From contig NZ_SCMX01000060.1 in NCBI RefSeq assembly GCF_005503625.1, positions 1 through 43,767 on the forward strand: a stretch of DNA of 43,767 bases. The letters are read 5' to 3'. The DNA is from Cupriavidus sp. 2SB (GTDB lineage Bacteria; Pseudomonadota; Gammaproteobacteria; Burkholderiales; Burkholderiaceae). How positions within the stretch are numbered: position 1 is the stretch's first letter; each line of letters opens with the position of its first letter. A program made the position numbers and the translations under genes. This document shows, one piece after another, positions 8,571 to 16,528 of the stretch. Below the pieces are notes generated by a model. The model was not told the origin of the DNA and searched no databases. It saw only the letters and a list, made by a program, of their open reading frames with translations.

Positions 8571-9023
8571 ATGCAGATTCTCGTTGACGCAGACGCCTGC
8601 CCGGTTGTCATCAAGGACATCCTGTTCCGCGCCGCCCAGCGCGTGGAAATCCTTGTCACGCTGGTGGCGAACCAGTATCTCCGCACGCCGCCTTCCCGTT
8701 TCATCAAGTCATTGCAGGTGCCTGCGGGCTTCGACGTGGCAGACCAGCGCATCGTCGAACTGGCGGAGTCCGGCGACCTCGTCATCACCGCCGACATCCC
8801 CCTTGCCGCTGCCGCGCTCGACAAGGGCGCGCACGTACTCGATCCACGCGGCACCTGGTTCAGCCGCGAGAACATCCAGGAGCGCCTGACGATGCGCGAC
8901 GTGCTGGACCAGCTCCGCGCCTCGGGCATCGACACGGGTGGCCCCGCGCCGTTCTCGCCGCAGGACAGCAAGACCTTCGCCAGCCAGTTGGACAGGTTCC
9001 TGGCGAAGAATGCTGCCCGTTAG
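8571..9023 (+). CDS. YaiI/YqxD family protein (DUF188)
   Basis: 150 residues matching the family throughout: MQILVDADACPVVIKD at the start, the VANQYLRTPPS segment, and D..I......GDLVITADIPLA in the middle. The pattern of conserved aspartates (DADACP, ITADIPLA) suggests a PIN-like nuclease-type fold; the biological role is unknown. An open frame extends upstream to 8466, but family conservation begins exactly at the ATG at 8571, which is used. It is divergent from the RidA-amidase unit and convergent with the transporter permease that ends four bases later. Confidence 0.9.
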   Translation: MQILVDADACPVVIKDILFRAAQRVEILVTLVANQYLRTPPSRFIKSLQVPAGFDVADQRIVELAESGDLVITADIPLAAAALDKGAHVLDPRGTWFSRENIQERLTMRDVLDQLRASGIDTGGPAPFSPQDSKTFASQLDRFLAKNAAR

Positions 9024-9026
9024 CGA

Positions 9027-9938
9027 TCAGCCGCGCCCCTTCCACGGCACCAGTCGACGTTCGAGCCAGCGCATGACCACGTCGAACAACAGAGCCATGG
9101 CGCCGATGACGAGGATGCCCATGATGACGACATCGGTCACCATGAACTTCGATGCGCTCAACACCATGAAGCCGAGCCCGGCCGTGGCAGCCACCATCTC
9201 TGCGGCCACCAACGTGGTCCAACCGAATCCGATGGCGATCCGCATGCCGGTGAGGATGTCGGGCAACGCCGCAGGCGCGATCACGTACCAGAGCACTTGC
9301 GAGCGCGTGGCACCCATCGAATACGCGGCGTGGATCTGCTCGATGGCTACCGAGCGTACGCCCGCACGGGCACTGAGCGCGAGCGGCGCGAACATCGCCA
9401 GATAGATCAGTACGATCTTCGAGACTTCGCCAATGCCGAGCCAGATCACCACCAGCGGCAGGTATGCCAGCGGCGGCAGCGGGCGATAGAACTCCACCAG
9501 CGGATCGAGCAGACCGCGCGCCACGCGGTTCACGCCCATCATGACGCCAGCGGGCACTGCGGTCAGCACGGCCAGCACGAATGCGCCGAAGACCCGCATC
9601 GCACTCCATCCCACGTGCGTCATCAGCGTGGCATCGGCAAACCCTTCGGTCAGCACGTCGATGAACTGCAACCAGACCGATTGCGGTGACGGCAGGAATA
9701 GCGGTTCGATGTAGCCGAAATGCGTGGCAGCGGTCCACGCCGCCAGCACCACGATCACCGTCAGCAAACTGATACGCCAGCTCGACCCATTGCCGGGCGC
9801 GCCGTATTGCTCGCCTGGCCGCGCCGGGGCCGCGCGACGCATACGTGCAAGCAGACTCGTGCGCGTTGGCGCAGCCATGGGAATGTCCGTCATGCCAGAC
9901 TCGCTGGATGCGGGATTCACGGATTGGATGCTGTTCAT
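9027..9938 (-). CDS. tauC: ABC transporter permease, TauC/SsuC type
   Basis: 303 residues with about six membrane helices and the BPD_transp_1 permease domain (about 105-290), including the EAA loop pattern AAYSMGATRSQVLWYVIAP. It resembles TauC/SsuC permeases of sulfonate/nitrate-type importers. The first 55 residues are a polar, poorly conserved cytoplasmic extension, and an internal start is possible. It overlaps the ATPase gene by 4 bases (ATGA), so translation is coupled. The tau name follows the order substrate-binding, ATPase, permease and the divergent MocR regulator; a related sulfonate or other organic anion remains possible. Confidence 0.85.
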   Translation of the reverse strand: MNSIQSVNPASSESGMTDIPMAAPTRTSLLARMRRAAPARPGEQYGAPGNGSSWRISLLTVIVVLAAWTAATHFGYIEPLFLPSPQSVWLQFIDVLTEGFADATLMTHVGWSAMRVFGAFVLAVLTAVPAGVMMGVNRVARGLLDPLVEFYRPLPPLAYLPLVVIWLGIGEVSKIVLIYLAMFAPLALSARAGVRSVAIEQIHAAYSMGATRSQVLWYVIAPAALPDILTGMRIAIGFGWTTLVAAEMVAATAGLGFMVLSASKFMVTDVVIMGILVIGAMALLFDVVMRWLERRLVPWKGRG

Positions 9939-10777
9939 GCCGCGATCTCCTCATCGCCGTGGATGATGCCCAGCACGCGTTCCCGCAATGCGATGAATGC
10001 CGGACTCGACTTGACCTCTCGCGCGTTGCGCGACTGCAGGAACTGCCGCCCAAAATCGATCGGGATCTCATGACTGATACGCCCTGGCCGCGGCGACATG
10101 ATGATCAACCGCGTACCCATGAACAACGCCTCTTCCACGTCGTGCGTGATGAAGAACATCATCTTGCTGGTGCGATGCCAGATATCGAGGATCAGTTCCT
10201 GCAGACGCTCGCGTGTCAGGGAGTCGAGCGCCCCCAGCGGTTCATCCAGCAGCAGCATGTGCGGATCATTGGTCAGCGCACGCGCAATGCCCACACGCTG
10301 CTGCATGCCGCCCGACAACTGATAGACGGCGTGATGCCGGAAATCCGCCAGCCCTGTGAGCGTCAGGAAATGCATCGCCCGCTCTTCCCGCTCCTTCTTT
10401 GCGACACCTTTGAGCTTGAGCCCGAACGCTACGTTCTCCAGCACATTGAGCCACGGCAGCAGCGCGTGTTTCTGGAAGACCACGCCCCGATCGGCGCCCG
10501 GTCCGGTGATCTGGTCGCGCAGACCCGTGCCAGCCTGGGCGTCCACCGGCGGCGTGCGGGTGTAGTGCCCCAGCGTCATCAGCCCCCGGGTCGGCTGGAT
10601 AAAGCCAGCCATGAGGTTCAGCAGCGTTGTCTTGCCACAGCCCGACGCGCCCAGCGCCACAACGAAATCACCGGCAGCAATCTGCAGGTTCACGCCGGAC
10701 AGGGCAACGACCTGCTGGCCCTTGGTCCGGCCGGGATACACCACCGACACATCGCGGAGGTTCAGATTCAAAGTCAT
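9935..10777 (-). CDS. tauB: ABC transporter ATP-binding protein, TauB type
   Basis: 280 residues with Walker A GASGCGKTT (about 50), the Q loop (FQKHALLPW), signature LSGGMQQR, Walker B MLLLDEP and the switch His in FITHDVEEA. The HALLPWLNVLENVAFGL segment is typical of the TauB/SsuB/NrtD group. The start at 10777 (MTLNLNLRDV) is preferred to the longer frame because GGGAG precedes it at good spacing and family similarity begins there. It energises import through the overlapping permease gene. A modest insertion (about 90-105, GTGLRDQITGPGADRG) before the Q loop is seen in several TauB proteins. Confidence 0.9.
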   Translation of the reverse strand: MTLNLNLRDVSVVYPGRTKGQQVVALSGVNLQIAAGDFVVALGASGCGKTTLLNLMAGFIQPTRGLMTLGHYTRTPPVDAQAGTGLRDQITGPGADRGVVFQKHALLPWLNVLENVAFGLKLKGVAKKEREERAMHFLTLTGLADFRHHAVYQLSGGMQQRVGIARALTNDPHMLLLDEPLGALDSLTRERLQELILDIWHRTSKMMFFITHDVEEALFMGTRLIIMSPRPGRISHEIPIDFGRQFLQSRNAREVKSSPAFIALRERVLGIIHGDEEIAA

Positions 10778-10811
10778 GTTGCCGCTCCCGGCGTGTACGT
10801 GATTGCCATGC

Positions 10812-11858
10812 TTACTTGACCGTCCCAACCGCTTCGACAAAGGCCGGATTGATGGCGACGCTGTAGTCGGGCAGCACGGCCGGCACCTTCTTCTGTTCCT
10901 TCAGGAACTCTGCCGTCGCGGCCAGCGCGCGCGCTGCCACACCATCCTTGCCACCACCGAGCCATGCCTTGCCCGATTGCTCTGCTGCCAGCGGAAACTG
11001 GTAGAGCGCCAGCACGCCGGGCACTTCCTCCGGCGTGGCGCCCGATTGCTTCGCCACTTTGATCACCTGCTGCGAGCTGGCCGTCCACGACTTCGGTGCC
11101 TTCACATAATCGGCAGTCGATTGCTCCAGCACACGCGTGAACGCCTTCATCCCGTCGGCGTTCTTTGCCGCGAAATCCTTGCTGACCACGAGCGCATCGA
11201 ACGTGGCCTTGCCCAGCTTGGTCAGGTCACCCGACGTCAGCAGCACCTTGCCGTCGCGCTTGAGTTTGCCCAGTGCCGGGTCCCACACAAACGCGGCATC
11301 GATGTCACCGCGCGACCATGCGGCCGGCATGTCAGAGGGCTGCAGGTTGATGACCTTCACCTTACCGGCGATGCCGTAGTGCTCCAGCGCGAACAGCGTA
11401 TGGAAGTGCGTCGTCGACACAAACGGTACGGCCAGGCGCTTGCCCACCAGATCCTGCGGCTTGTCGATCCCCGCACCGTTGCGCACCACCAATGCCTCGG
11501 CCTCGTTGATGTTGTCGAGAATCCAGAACACCTCCACCTTCACGCCCCGGCTGACGGCCGCCGCAACGGGACTGCTGCCCGCCACGCCGATCTGCACATC
11601 GCCCGATGCCATGGCGGTCATCACATCGCCACCACTATCGAAGCTGCGCCACTTGATGTTCCATCCGGTGGCCTTCTCGAACTCCTTGTCCGCGATGGCC
11701 TTCTTCCACGGGCCAAACATGCTCTGCACGCCGATCGTGACGGTGGGTGCGGATGGTGTCGATTGCGCCAGCGTCGGCAGCGCGACGGCACCGGACAACA
11801 TCGCGACACCACAAGCCAGCAGGCACCGGCGAACGCGGGAAGCAACGGAATGATTCAT
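10812..11858 (-). CDS. tauA: Periplasmic substrate-binding protein, TauA type
   Basis: 348 residues with a cleavable signal peptide ending near LPTLAQ (about 32). The TauA/SsuA-type binding domain follows (VTIGVQSMFGPWK, FDSGGDVMTAMASGDVQIG, VWDPALGKL). Such proteins capture taurine or related sulfonates for the ABC importer. The start at 11858 has GGAG at correct spacing, whereas the longer frame from 11975 would bury the signal peptide. It is the first gene of the tauABC-like operon, separated by 34 bases from tauB. No taurine dioxygenase, xsc or taurine dehydrogenase lies nearby, so ligand identity is inferred only from family resemblance. Confidence 0.88.
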   Translation of the reverse strand: MNHSVASRVRRCLLACGVAMLSGAVALPTLAQSTPSAPTVTIGVQSMFGPWKKAIADKEFEKATGWNIKWRSFDSGGDVMTAMASGDVQIGVAGSSPVAAAVSRGVKVEVFWILDNINEAEALVVRNGAGIDKPQDLVGKRLAVPFVSTTHFHTLFALEHYGIAGKVKVINLQPSDMPAAWSRGDIDAAFVWDPALGKLKRDGKVLLTSGDLTKLGKATFDALVVSKDFAAKNADGMKAFTRVLEQSTADYVKAPKSWTASSQQVIKVAKQSGATPEEVPGVLALYQFPLAAEQSGKAWLGGGKDGVAARALAATAEFLKEQKKVPAVLPDYSVAINPAFVEAVGTVK

Positions 11859-11999
11859 GACTAGCTCCGAAATGATGGGATGGGGATAACGGAACCAATG
11901 GTAGGACTGGCTTGCAAATTGCTTTGGATCCAGAAGCGACCTGGGCTGGTGCCAGGTTCGCAAGAAGCGAGCCAATCAACCCAAACAAGGAAGTCCCCG

Positions 12000-13481
12000 A
12001 TGCTGGAGCGGTATCTGCGCCCCTTCGAACCTGGCCGCGGTCTGCAGGAGCAACTGCGCGAGAACCTGCTCAATGCCTTGCTGGACGGTGCACAACTCCC
12101 CACGGAGCCCATGCCTTCCTCGCGCGAACTCAGCAAGCTGCTGAAGGTCTCGCGCAATACCGTGGTGCTGGTGTACGAGCAACTGGTGCAGGACGGTTTC
12201 CTCACACCCGCCAGCCGCCGTGGCTACTTCATCAACGAAGCTTTCGTGCGCCAGCAACTGCGCATGCGCATCAAGCCCGTGCCGGATTCCCTGTTCGAGG
12301 GCGTGCCGCTATCCCTGGACTGGGGCACGCGCCTGCGGCAGCGTCCCTCGACGCAACAGGTCATCGTCAAGCCGCAGAACTGGCGCGAGTTCCGCTTTCC
12401 GTTCATCTACGGTCAGGTCGAGTACGACGAGATGACCGCCGCGCGCTGGCGCAACTGCAACCGGCTGGCCACGCTGCGCGCCCATATGTCGCGCTGGGTT
12501 GACGATCAGGTCACGCTCGACGATCCGCTGCTGGTGGAACAGATCATCCAGCGCATCCTGCCGCGCCGCGCTATCCAGGCCACGCCGTCGCAGGTACTCG
12601 TCACGGTTGGCACGCAGAACTCCCTCTATCTGCTCGGTCAGTTGCTGGGCCACGGCGGTATGGTCATGGGCATGGAGAATCCGGGCTATGTCGATGCGCG
12701 CAATATCTTTTCGCTAGCGGGATGCCAGCTCAAGCCGTTGCGGGTGGACAGTCAGGGACTGGTGCCCGGTCCGCAACTCGATGATTGCGACGTGGTGTTC
12801 TGCACGCCTAGCCATCAATCGCCCACTGGCACAACCATGCCCGTGTACCGCCGCATGGAATTGCTCGAACGCGCGCGCAGCCAGGATCTGGTGATCATCG
12901 AGGACGACTACGACACCGAGCACAACGACCTCGGCGGCAATCATCCTGCACTGAAGAGTTTCGACAACGGCGGCCGTGTGATCTATCTGGGAAGCCTGAC
13001 CAAGAACCTGTTGCCCGGTGTGCGTCTGGGCTTCGTGGTGGCCGATCCACCGCTTATCGCGGAACTGCGCGCGCTACGCCGCTTCATGTATCGTCATCCT
13101 CCCCTCAACAACCAGCGCGCAATGGCGCTGTTCCTGTCAATGGGCTATGGCGACGATCACGCAAGACGCAATCGCGAAGTGCTCGCGCGCAAATGGCGCA
13201 CCATCACCGCTGCCGTGCAGCAGCATATGCCTGACTGCCGTTTCAGCGGCACCTCGGGCGGCTCGTCGCTCTGGATGCAGGCGCCGTCCGGCACCGACAC
13301 GTGGATGCTGCAACGGCTGGCCGCACGGCGCGGGGTGCTGATCGAGCCGGGCGACATCCACTTCTTCGGCGCAGATCGCCCTTCGGAGTATTTCCGTCTG
13401 GGCTTCGGCGCGATTGCGGAAGCGCAGATCGAACCCGGGATCGCGTTGCTGGGCCAGGTGTTCCGCGACATGCCACGCTGA
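12000..13481 (+). CDS. MocR/GntR-type regulator with aminotransferase fold (TauR-like)
   Basis: 493 residues: a winged helix of the GntR type (about 15-80, with PSSRELSKLLKVSRNTVVLVY in shorter pieces such as SRELSKLL and VSRNTVV), a linker, then a class I aminotransferase-like domain (about 115-490). The PLP lysine is at about 335 in SLTKNLLPGVRLGF, and the Asp-Tyr pair is in IIEDDYDTEH. MocR proteins sense PLP and an amine or amino acid; TauR, the taurine activator, belongs here. The start at 12000 has AAGGAAG at good spacing. It is divergent from tauABC, which is the probable target. The 141-base gap holds several short palindromes (ACCAATGGT, TGGATCCA, CTGGTGCCAG) that may be regulator contacts. 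Confidence 0.9.
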   Translation: MLERYLRPFEPGRGLQEQLRENLLNALLDGAQLPTEPMPSSRELSKLLKVSRNTVVLVYEQLVQDGFLTPASRRGYFINEAFVRQQLRMRIKPVPDSLFEGVPLSLDWGTRLRQRPSTQQVIVKPQNWREFRFPFIYGQVEYDEMTAARWRNCNRLATLRAHMSRWVDDQVTLDDPLLVEQIIQRILPRRAIQATPSQVLVTVGTQNSLYLLGQLLGHGGMVMGMENPGYVDARNIFSLAGCQLKPLRVDSQGLVPGPQLDDCDVVFCTPSHQSPTGTTMPVYRRMELLERARSQDLVIIEDDYDTEHNDLGGNHPALKSFDNGGRVIYLGSLTKNLLPGVRLGFVVADPPLIAELRALRRFMYRHPPLNNQRAMALFLSMGYGDDHARRNREVLARKWRTITAAVQQHMPDCRFSGTSGGSSLWMQAPSGTDTWMLQRLAARRGVLIEPGDIHFFGADRPSEYFRLGFGAIAEAQIEPGIALLGQVFRDMPR

Positions 13482-13607
13482 CGATTCGTAGCGAACCGTT
13501 CGCGGCTGGCCTCATGCCCTCGCGCGAATGGACCCATTGGCTGCACGTTGTGACTTCTAAGATCGCCAAATTCGTCAATCCAGGCGATATCGATTCAGGA
13601 GAACAAC

Positions 13608-15341
13608 GTGAAATTGCAGGGTCGCCCTACGCTTGCCCCCTTCTTCCCGCTCATTCCCCTCGCGCTCTGCGCGGCGCTTGCCGGCTGCGGCGGCGACGAG
13701 AATGCAAAGGCCGCCGTCGACAAGAGCGGTAACGCCGCCGATGTCGTCTATCGCAATGGCGAAGTGCTGACCGTCGACGCCGCCGATACCCAGGCACAAG
13801 CCATTGCGGTACGCGATGGCAAGGTACTGGCGACCGGCTCGACAGATGCCATGCGCGCGTACATCGGCACGCAGACCTCGGTGGTGGATCTCGCAGGCAA
13901 GACGCTGATACCGGGCTTCTACGATGGGCACAGTCACTTTCTGTACTCGGGGCTGACGGGGCAGTTCGATGTCGATCTCAACAGCCCGCCGCTTGGCACC
14001 GTGGACAGCATCGACACCATTCTTGCTCGCCTGCGCGCGAAGCTGGCCGAAGCCGATGCCGCAAGCTGGATCACCGGGTCCGGCTACGACGACACCTTGC
14101 TGGCCGAGCAGCGCCATCCGACGCGCGAAGACCTGGACAAGGTGTCTGCCACGCGCCCGATCTTCATCAGCCATATCTCCGGCCATCTCTCCGTGGCCAA
14201 CTCCGCCGCGCTCGCTGCAGCAGGCATCGACGCCAGCACGCCGGACCCGGCAGGTGGCGTGATCCGGCGCGACTCGTCGGGCAAGCCCACTGGCGTGCTC
14301 GAAGAATCGGCTTCCAACATGATGCAGGTGAAGGTGCCGGCCAAGACCGCTGCGCAGACGATGCAGGTCATCCGCTACGCCTCCGGCAACTACGCCGCGC
14401 ACGGCGTGACCACGGCCAACGACGGGGCATCGTCGGCGGGAGCCATCCAGGCGCTCGAAGGTGGCGCGCTGAGTGGCAACCTCTCCATTCGCGTGGTGGC
14501 ATGGCCCACGTTGGAAGAAATGGAGAAGTCCGACGCGGTCAAGCTCACCAGCAAGAAGGTGCGCATCGGTGGCATCAAGGATTTTGCGGATGGGTCCATC
14601 CAGGGCTACACCGGCTACCTGTCACACGCCTATCACACGCCGTATCACGGCGATGCCGCGTATCGCGGATCCCCGCGCTACGACCGCGATACGCTCGCCG
14701 CGCGCGTGACAGCGGTCTACAAGGCCGGCAAGCAGTCGCTGATTCATGGTAACGGCGATGAAGGCATCGCCGACATCCTCTACGCGTTCCGCAAGGCGCA
14801 GGAAGCCTATCCGCGCAGCGATGCGCGCCCCATCATCATCCACTCGCAGATGGCGACCGAGTCCGAACTCGACGACATGAAGACGCAGGGCGTCATGCCA
14901 TCGTTCTTCGTGCTCCACACCTACTACTGGGGTGACCGTCATCGCGATATCTTCCTGGGCCCCGAACGCGCGCAGCGCATCAGCCCCACCCACTCCGCCG
15001 AGGACCGCGGCATGCGCTACACCCTCCACACGGATACGCCGGTCGTGCCGATGGACCCGCTACGTCTGATCTGGTCGGCCGTGAATCGCGTATCGACCAG
15101 CGGCGCTGTCATTGGTGCCGAACAGCGCGTCTCCGCCAGCCACGCACTGCGCGCCACCACGATCAACTCGGCGTGGCAGAACTTCGAGGAAAAGGAGCGC
15201 GGCTCGCTGGAAGCCGGCAAGTACGCCGACATGGTGATTCTCTCGGCCAATCCCACTACCGTTGCGGCCGATACGATCAAGGATATCCAGGTGCTGGAGA
15301 CCTTTGTGGAAGGCAAGTCCGTTTATCGCGCAGCGCAGTAG
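13608..15341 (+). CDS. Lipoprotein metal-dependent amidohydrolase (YtcJ-like)
   Basis: 577 residues with a lipobox ending in Cys about 27 (AALAGC), so it is membrane anchored outside the cytoplasm. The amidohydrolase-3 (YtcJ-like) TIM barrel follows: a beta-strand cap (VVYRNGEVLTVD), the metal motif DGHSH (about 105), KDFADGSIQGYTG, SLIHGNGD, IIHSQM, and the metal Asp in TLHTDTPVVPMDP. The closing segment LEAGKYADMVIL is typical. It has an excellent ribosome binding site (AGGAG before the GTG). It lies 126 bases after the MocR gene on the same strand and may be in its regulon. An exported amidohydrolase next to a tau-type importer could release the imported compound from an amide; that is speculation. 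Confidence 0.85.
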   Translation: MKLQGRPTLAPFFPLIPLALCAALAGCGGDENAKAAVDKSGNAADVVYRNGEVLTVDAADTQAQAIAVRDGKVLATGSTDAMRAYIGTQTSVVDLAGKTLIPGFYDGHSHFLYSGLTGQFDVDLNSPPLGTVDSIDTILARLRAKLAEADAASWITGSGYDDTLLAEQRHPTREDLDKVSATRPIFISHISGHLSVANSAALAAAGIDASTPDPAGGVIRRDSSGKPTGVLEESASNMMQVKVPAKTAAQTMQVIRYASGNYAAHGVTTANDGASSAGAIQALEGGALSGNLSIRVVAWPTLEEMEKSDAVKLTSKKVRIGGIKDFADGSIQGYTGYLSHAYHTPYHGDAAYRGSPRYDRDTLAARVTAVYKAGKQSLIHGNGDEGIADILYAFRKAQEAYPRSDARPIIIHSQMATESELDDMKTQGVMPSFFVLHTYYWGDRHRDIFLGPERAQRISPTHSAEDRGMRYTLHTDTPVVPMDPLRLIWSAVNRVSTSGAVIGAEQRVSASHALRATTINSAWQNFEEKERGSLEAGKYADMVILSANPTTVAADTIKDIQVLETFVEGKSVYRAAQ

Positions 15342-15374
15342 TTGTCGCGGAGAATGGTCTGGGATGATTGAGAT

Positions 15375-15406
15375 CGCCGCGCAATGCCTCCATGGATTGC
15401 GCGGCG
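15375..15406. terminator. Bidirectional terminator-like hairpin
   Basis: CGCCGCGCAAT pairs perfectly with ATTGCGCGGCG (11-bp stem, 10-base loop) in the 83-base gap between two convergent genes, the amidohydrolase and the Tli4-like gene. No T tract follows on either strand. Position and stem strength suggest it ends both transcripts. Confidence 0.65.
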
Positions 15407-15424
15407 ACGGGATGGCAAAGCGGC

Positions 15425-16528
15425 TTACAGCGCCCCCGGACGCAAACGGAAGCTGTCGAGCAGCGTGTCCCAGGCTTGCAGGGCGCCGGCTTCGTCGACC
15501 AGCGAGGTAGATTGCTCGGCTGTTCGATAGTAGCGTGGCTCGGCGCCGAGTCTAAGCTCCAGTTCCGCATATGGCTTGGCATTGTCACCTTCGGTGCCCG
15601 GCGCAATCAGATGGAAGCGGAACATCTCGACCCCGTTGTCCTTCATCGCGAGTAACACCTCTTCCGCCTGCATGCCCGCGAACTCGCGCTTGCCGGCACG
15701 CAGAACGCGAACCTTGTTGAACAGCAAGGCTTTATCAAGACGTCGACGTAGATCGGGAATCGCATTCAGCAGCGAGGTCTTCTGATCGAAGTCGAACGAG
15801 TTTCGCATCTTGATACTGAACAACGCCGGGCGCCCCGCATACATCTGGAATATCTGCTTTACGTTTTCCACGGGGAACGGCGGCCCGCCAATCAGCGCGC
15901 TTTTGATGCAGAAGCCGCGCTCGGTGGGGACGGTCCAGTCGTCTCGGGCGACGGTCTCCTTGTACCAGACCGAGTTTCTTCGGATGACGTCATCCACCGC
16001 GGTTTTGTTGAGCACGCCCTTTAGCTTCAGGAGATTCCGGCCCGCCAGAATGTAGCCTTCTGCGTCGAGCAGAAGGCTATAGGCCGTGACATGTTCGTCC
16101 ACGTGGATGAAGAGTCGGCTGTTCGGTGATGGAGTCGCCATCTTCTCCAGGTACGGAAGGGACGTCTCAACATCCATGGAATTCAATCCTTTACTCAACA
16201 TTTCCTTGTAAGAGATCGTGAACGTCCGCTTCTTCTCCCGCAGTTCCTTTTCTCGCGCCGCCATCAGACGATCGAAGCGTTCCTTGCTGTTATCGGGCTC
16301 CACAACAATTTCGCTGCCCGCATATTCATATCTCTCGGCATGCATGCTGCTCGCGGCCGGTCGATCAAATACCATTCGACCGATACACCAAGGACGCAGG
16401 TTGGCGATAACGGGGTTGTCTTTCATCATGGGTTCCTGATTGGGGGAGTTAGCGCAAGCGGAGATGGCGACGGCGCTCGCAAGCAACATCGCACGCAGCG
16501 CGTGTGACACACGGAGGGACATCGTCAT
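15425..16528 (-). CDS. T6SS immunity lipoprotein, Tli4-like
   Basis: 367 residues with a lipobox AISAC (Cys about 25), placing it in the periplasm. The body resembles the Tli4 family, which protects against Tle4-type phospholipase effectors: WCIGRMVFDRP near the start, a charged helix RFDRLMAAREKELREKKR, FIHVDEH, the ERGFCIKSALIGG segment and the closing LDEAGALQAWDTLLDSF-like region (seen as WDTLLDSFRLRP). The start overlaps the stop of the lipase gene by 4 bases (ATGA), so it is the second gene of an effector-immunity pair. Base composition is lower in GC than the neighbours (32 of 60 G+C in 16201-16260), in keeping with transfer as a module. Confidence 0.82.
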   Translation of the reverse strand: MTMSLRVSHALRAMLLASAVAISACANSPNQEPMMKDNPVIANLRPWCIGRMVFDRPAASSMHAERYEYAGSEIVVEPDNSKERFDRLMAAREKELREKKRTFTISYKEMLSKGLNSMDVETSLPYLEKMATPSPNSRLFIHVDEHVTAYSLLLDAEGYILAGRNLLKLKGVLNKTAVDDVIRRNSVWYKETVARDDWTVPTERGFCIKSALIGGPPFPVENVKQIFQMYAGRPALFSIKMRNSFDFDQKTSLLNAIPDLRRRLDKALLFNKVRVLRAGKREFAGMQAEEVLLAMKDNGVEMFRFHLIAPGTEGDNAKPYAELELRLGAEPRYYRTAEQSTSLVDEAGALQAWDTLLDSFRLRPGAL

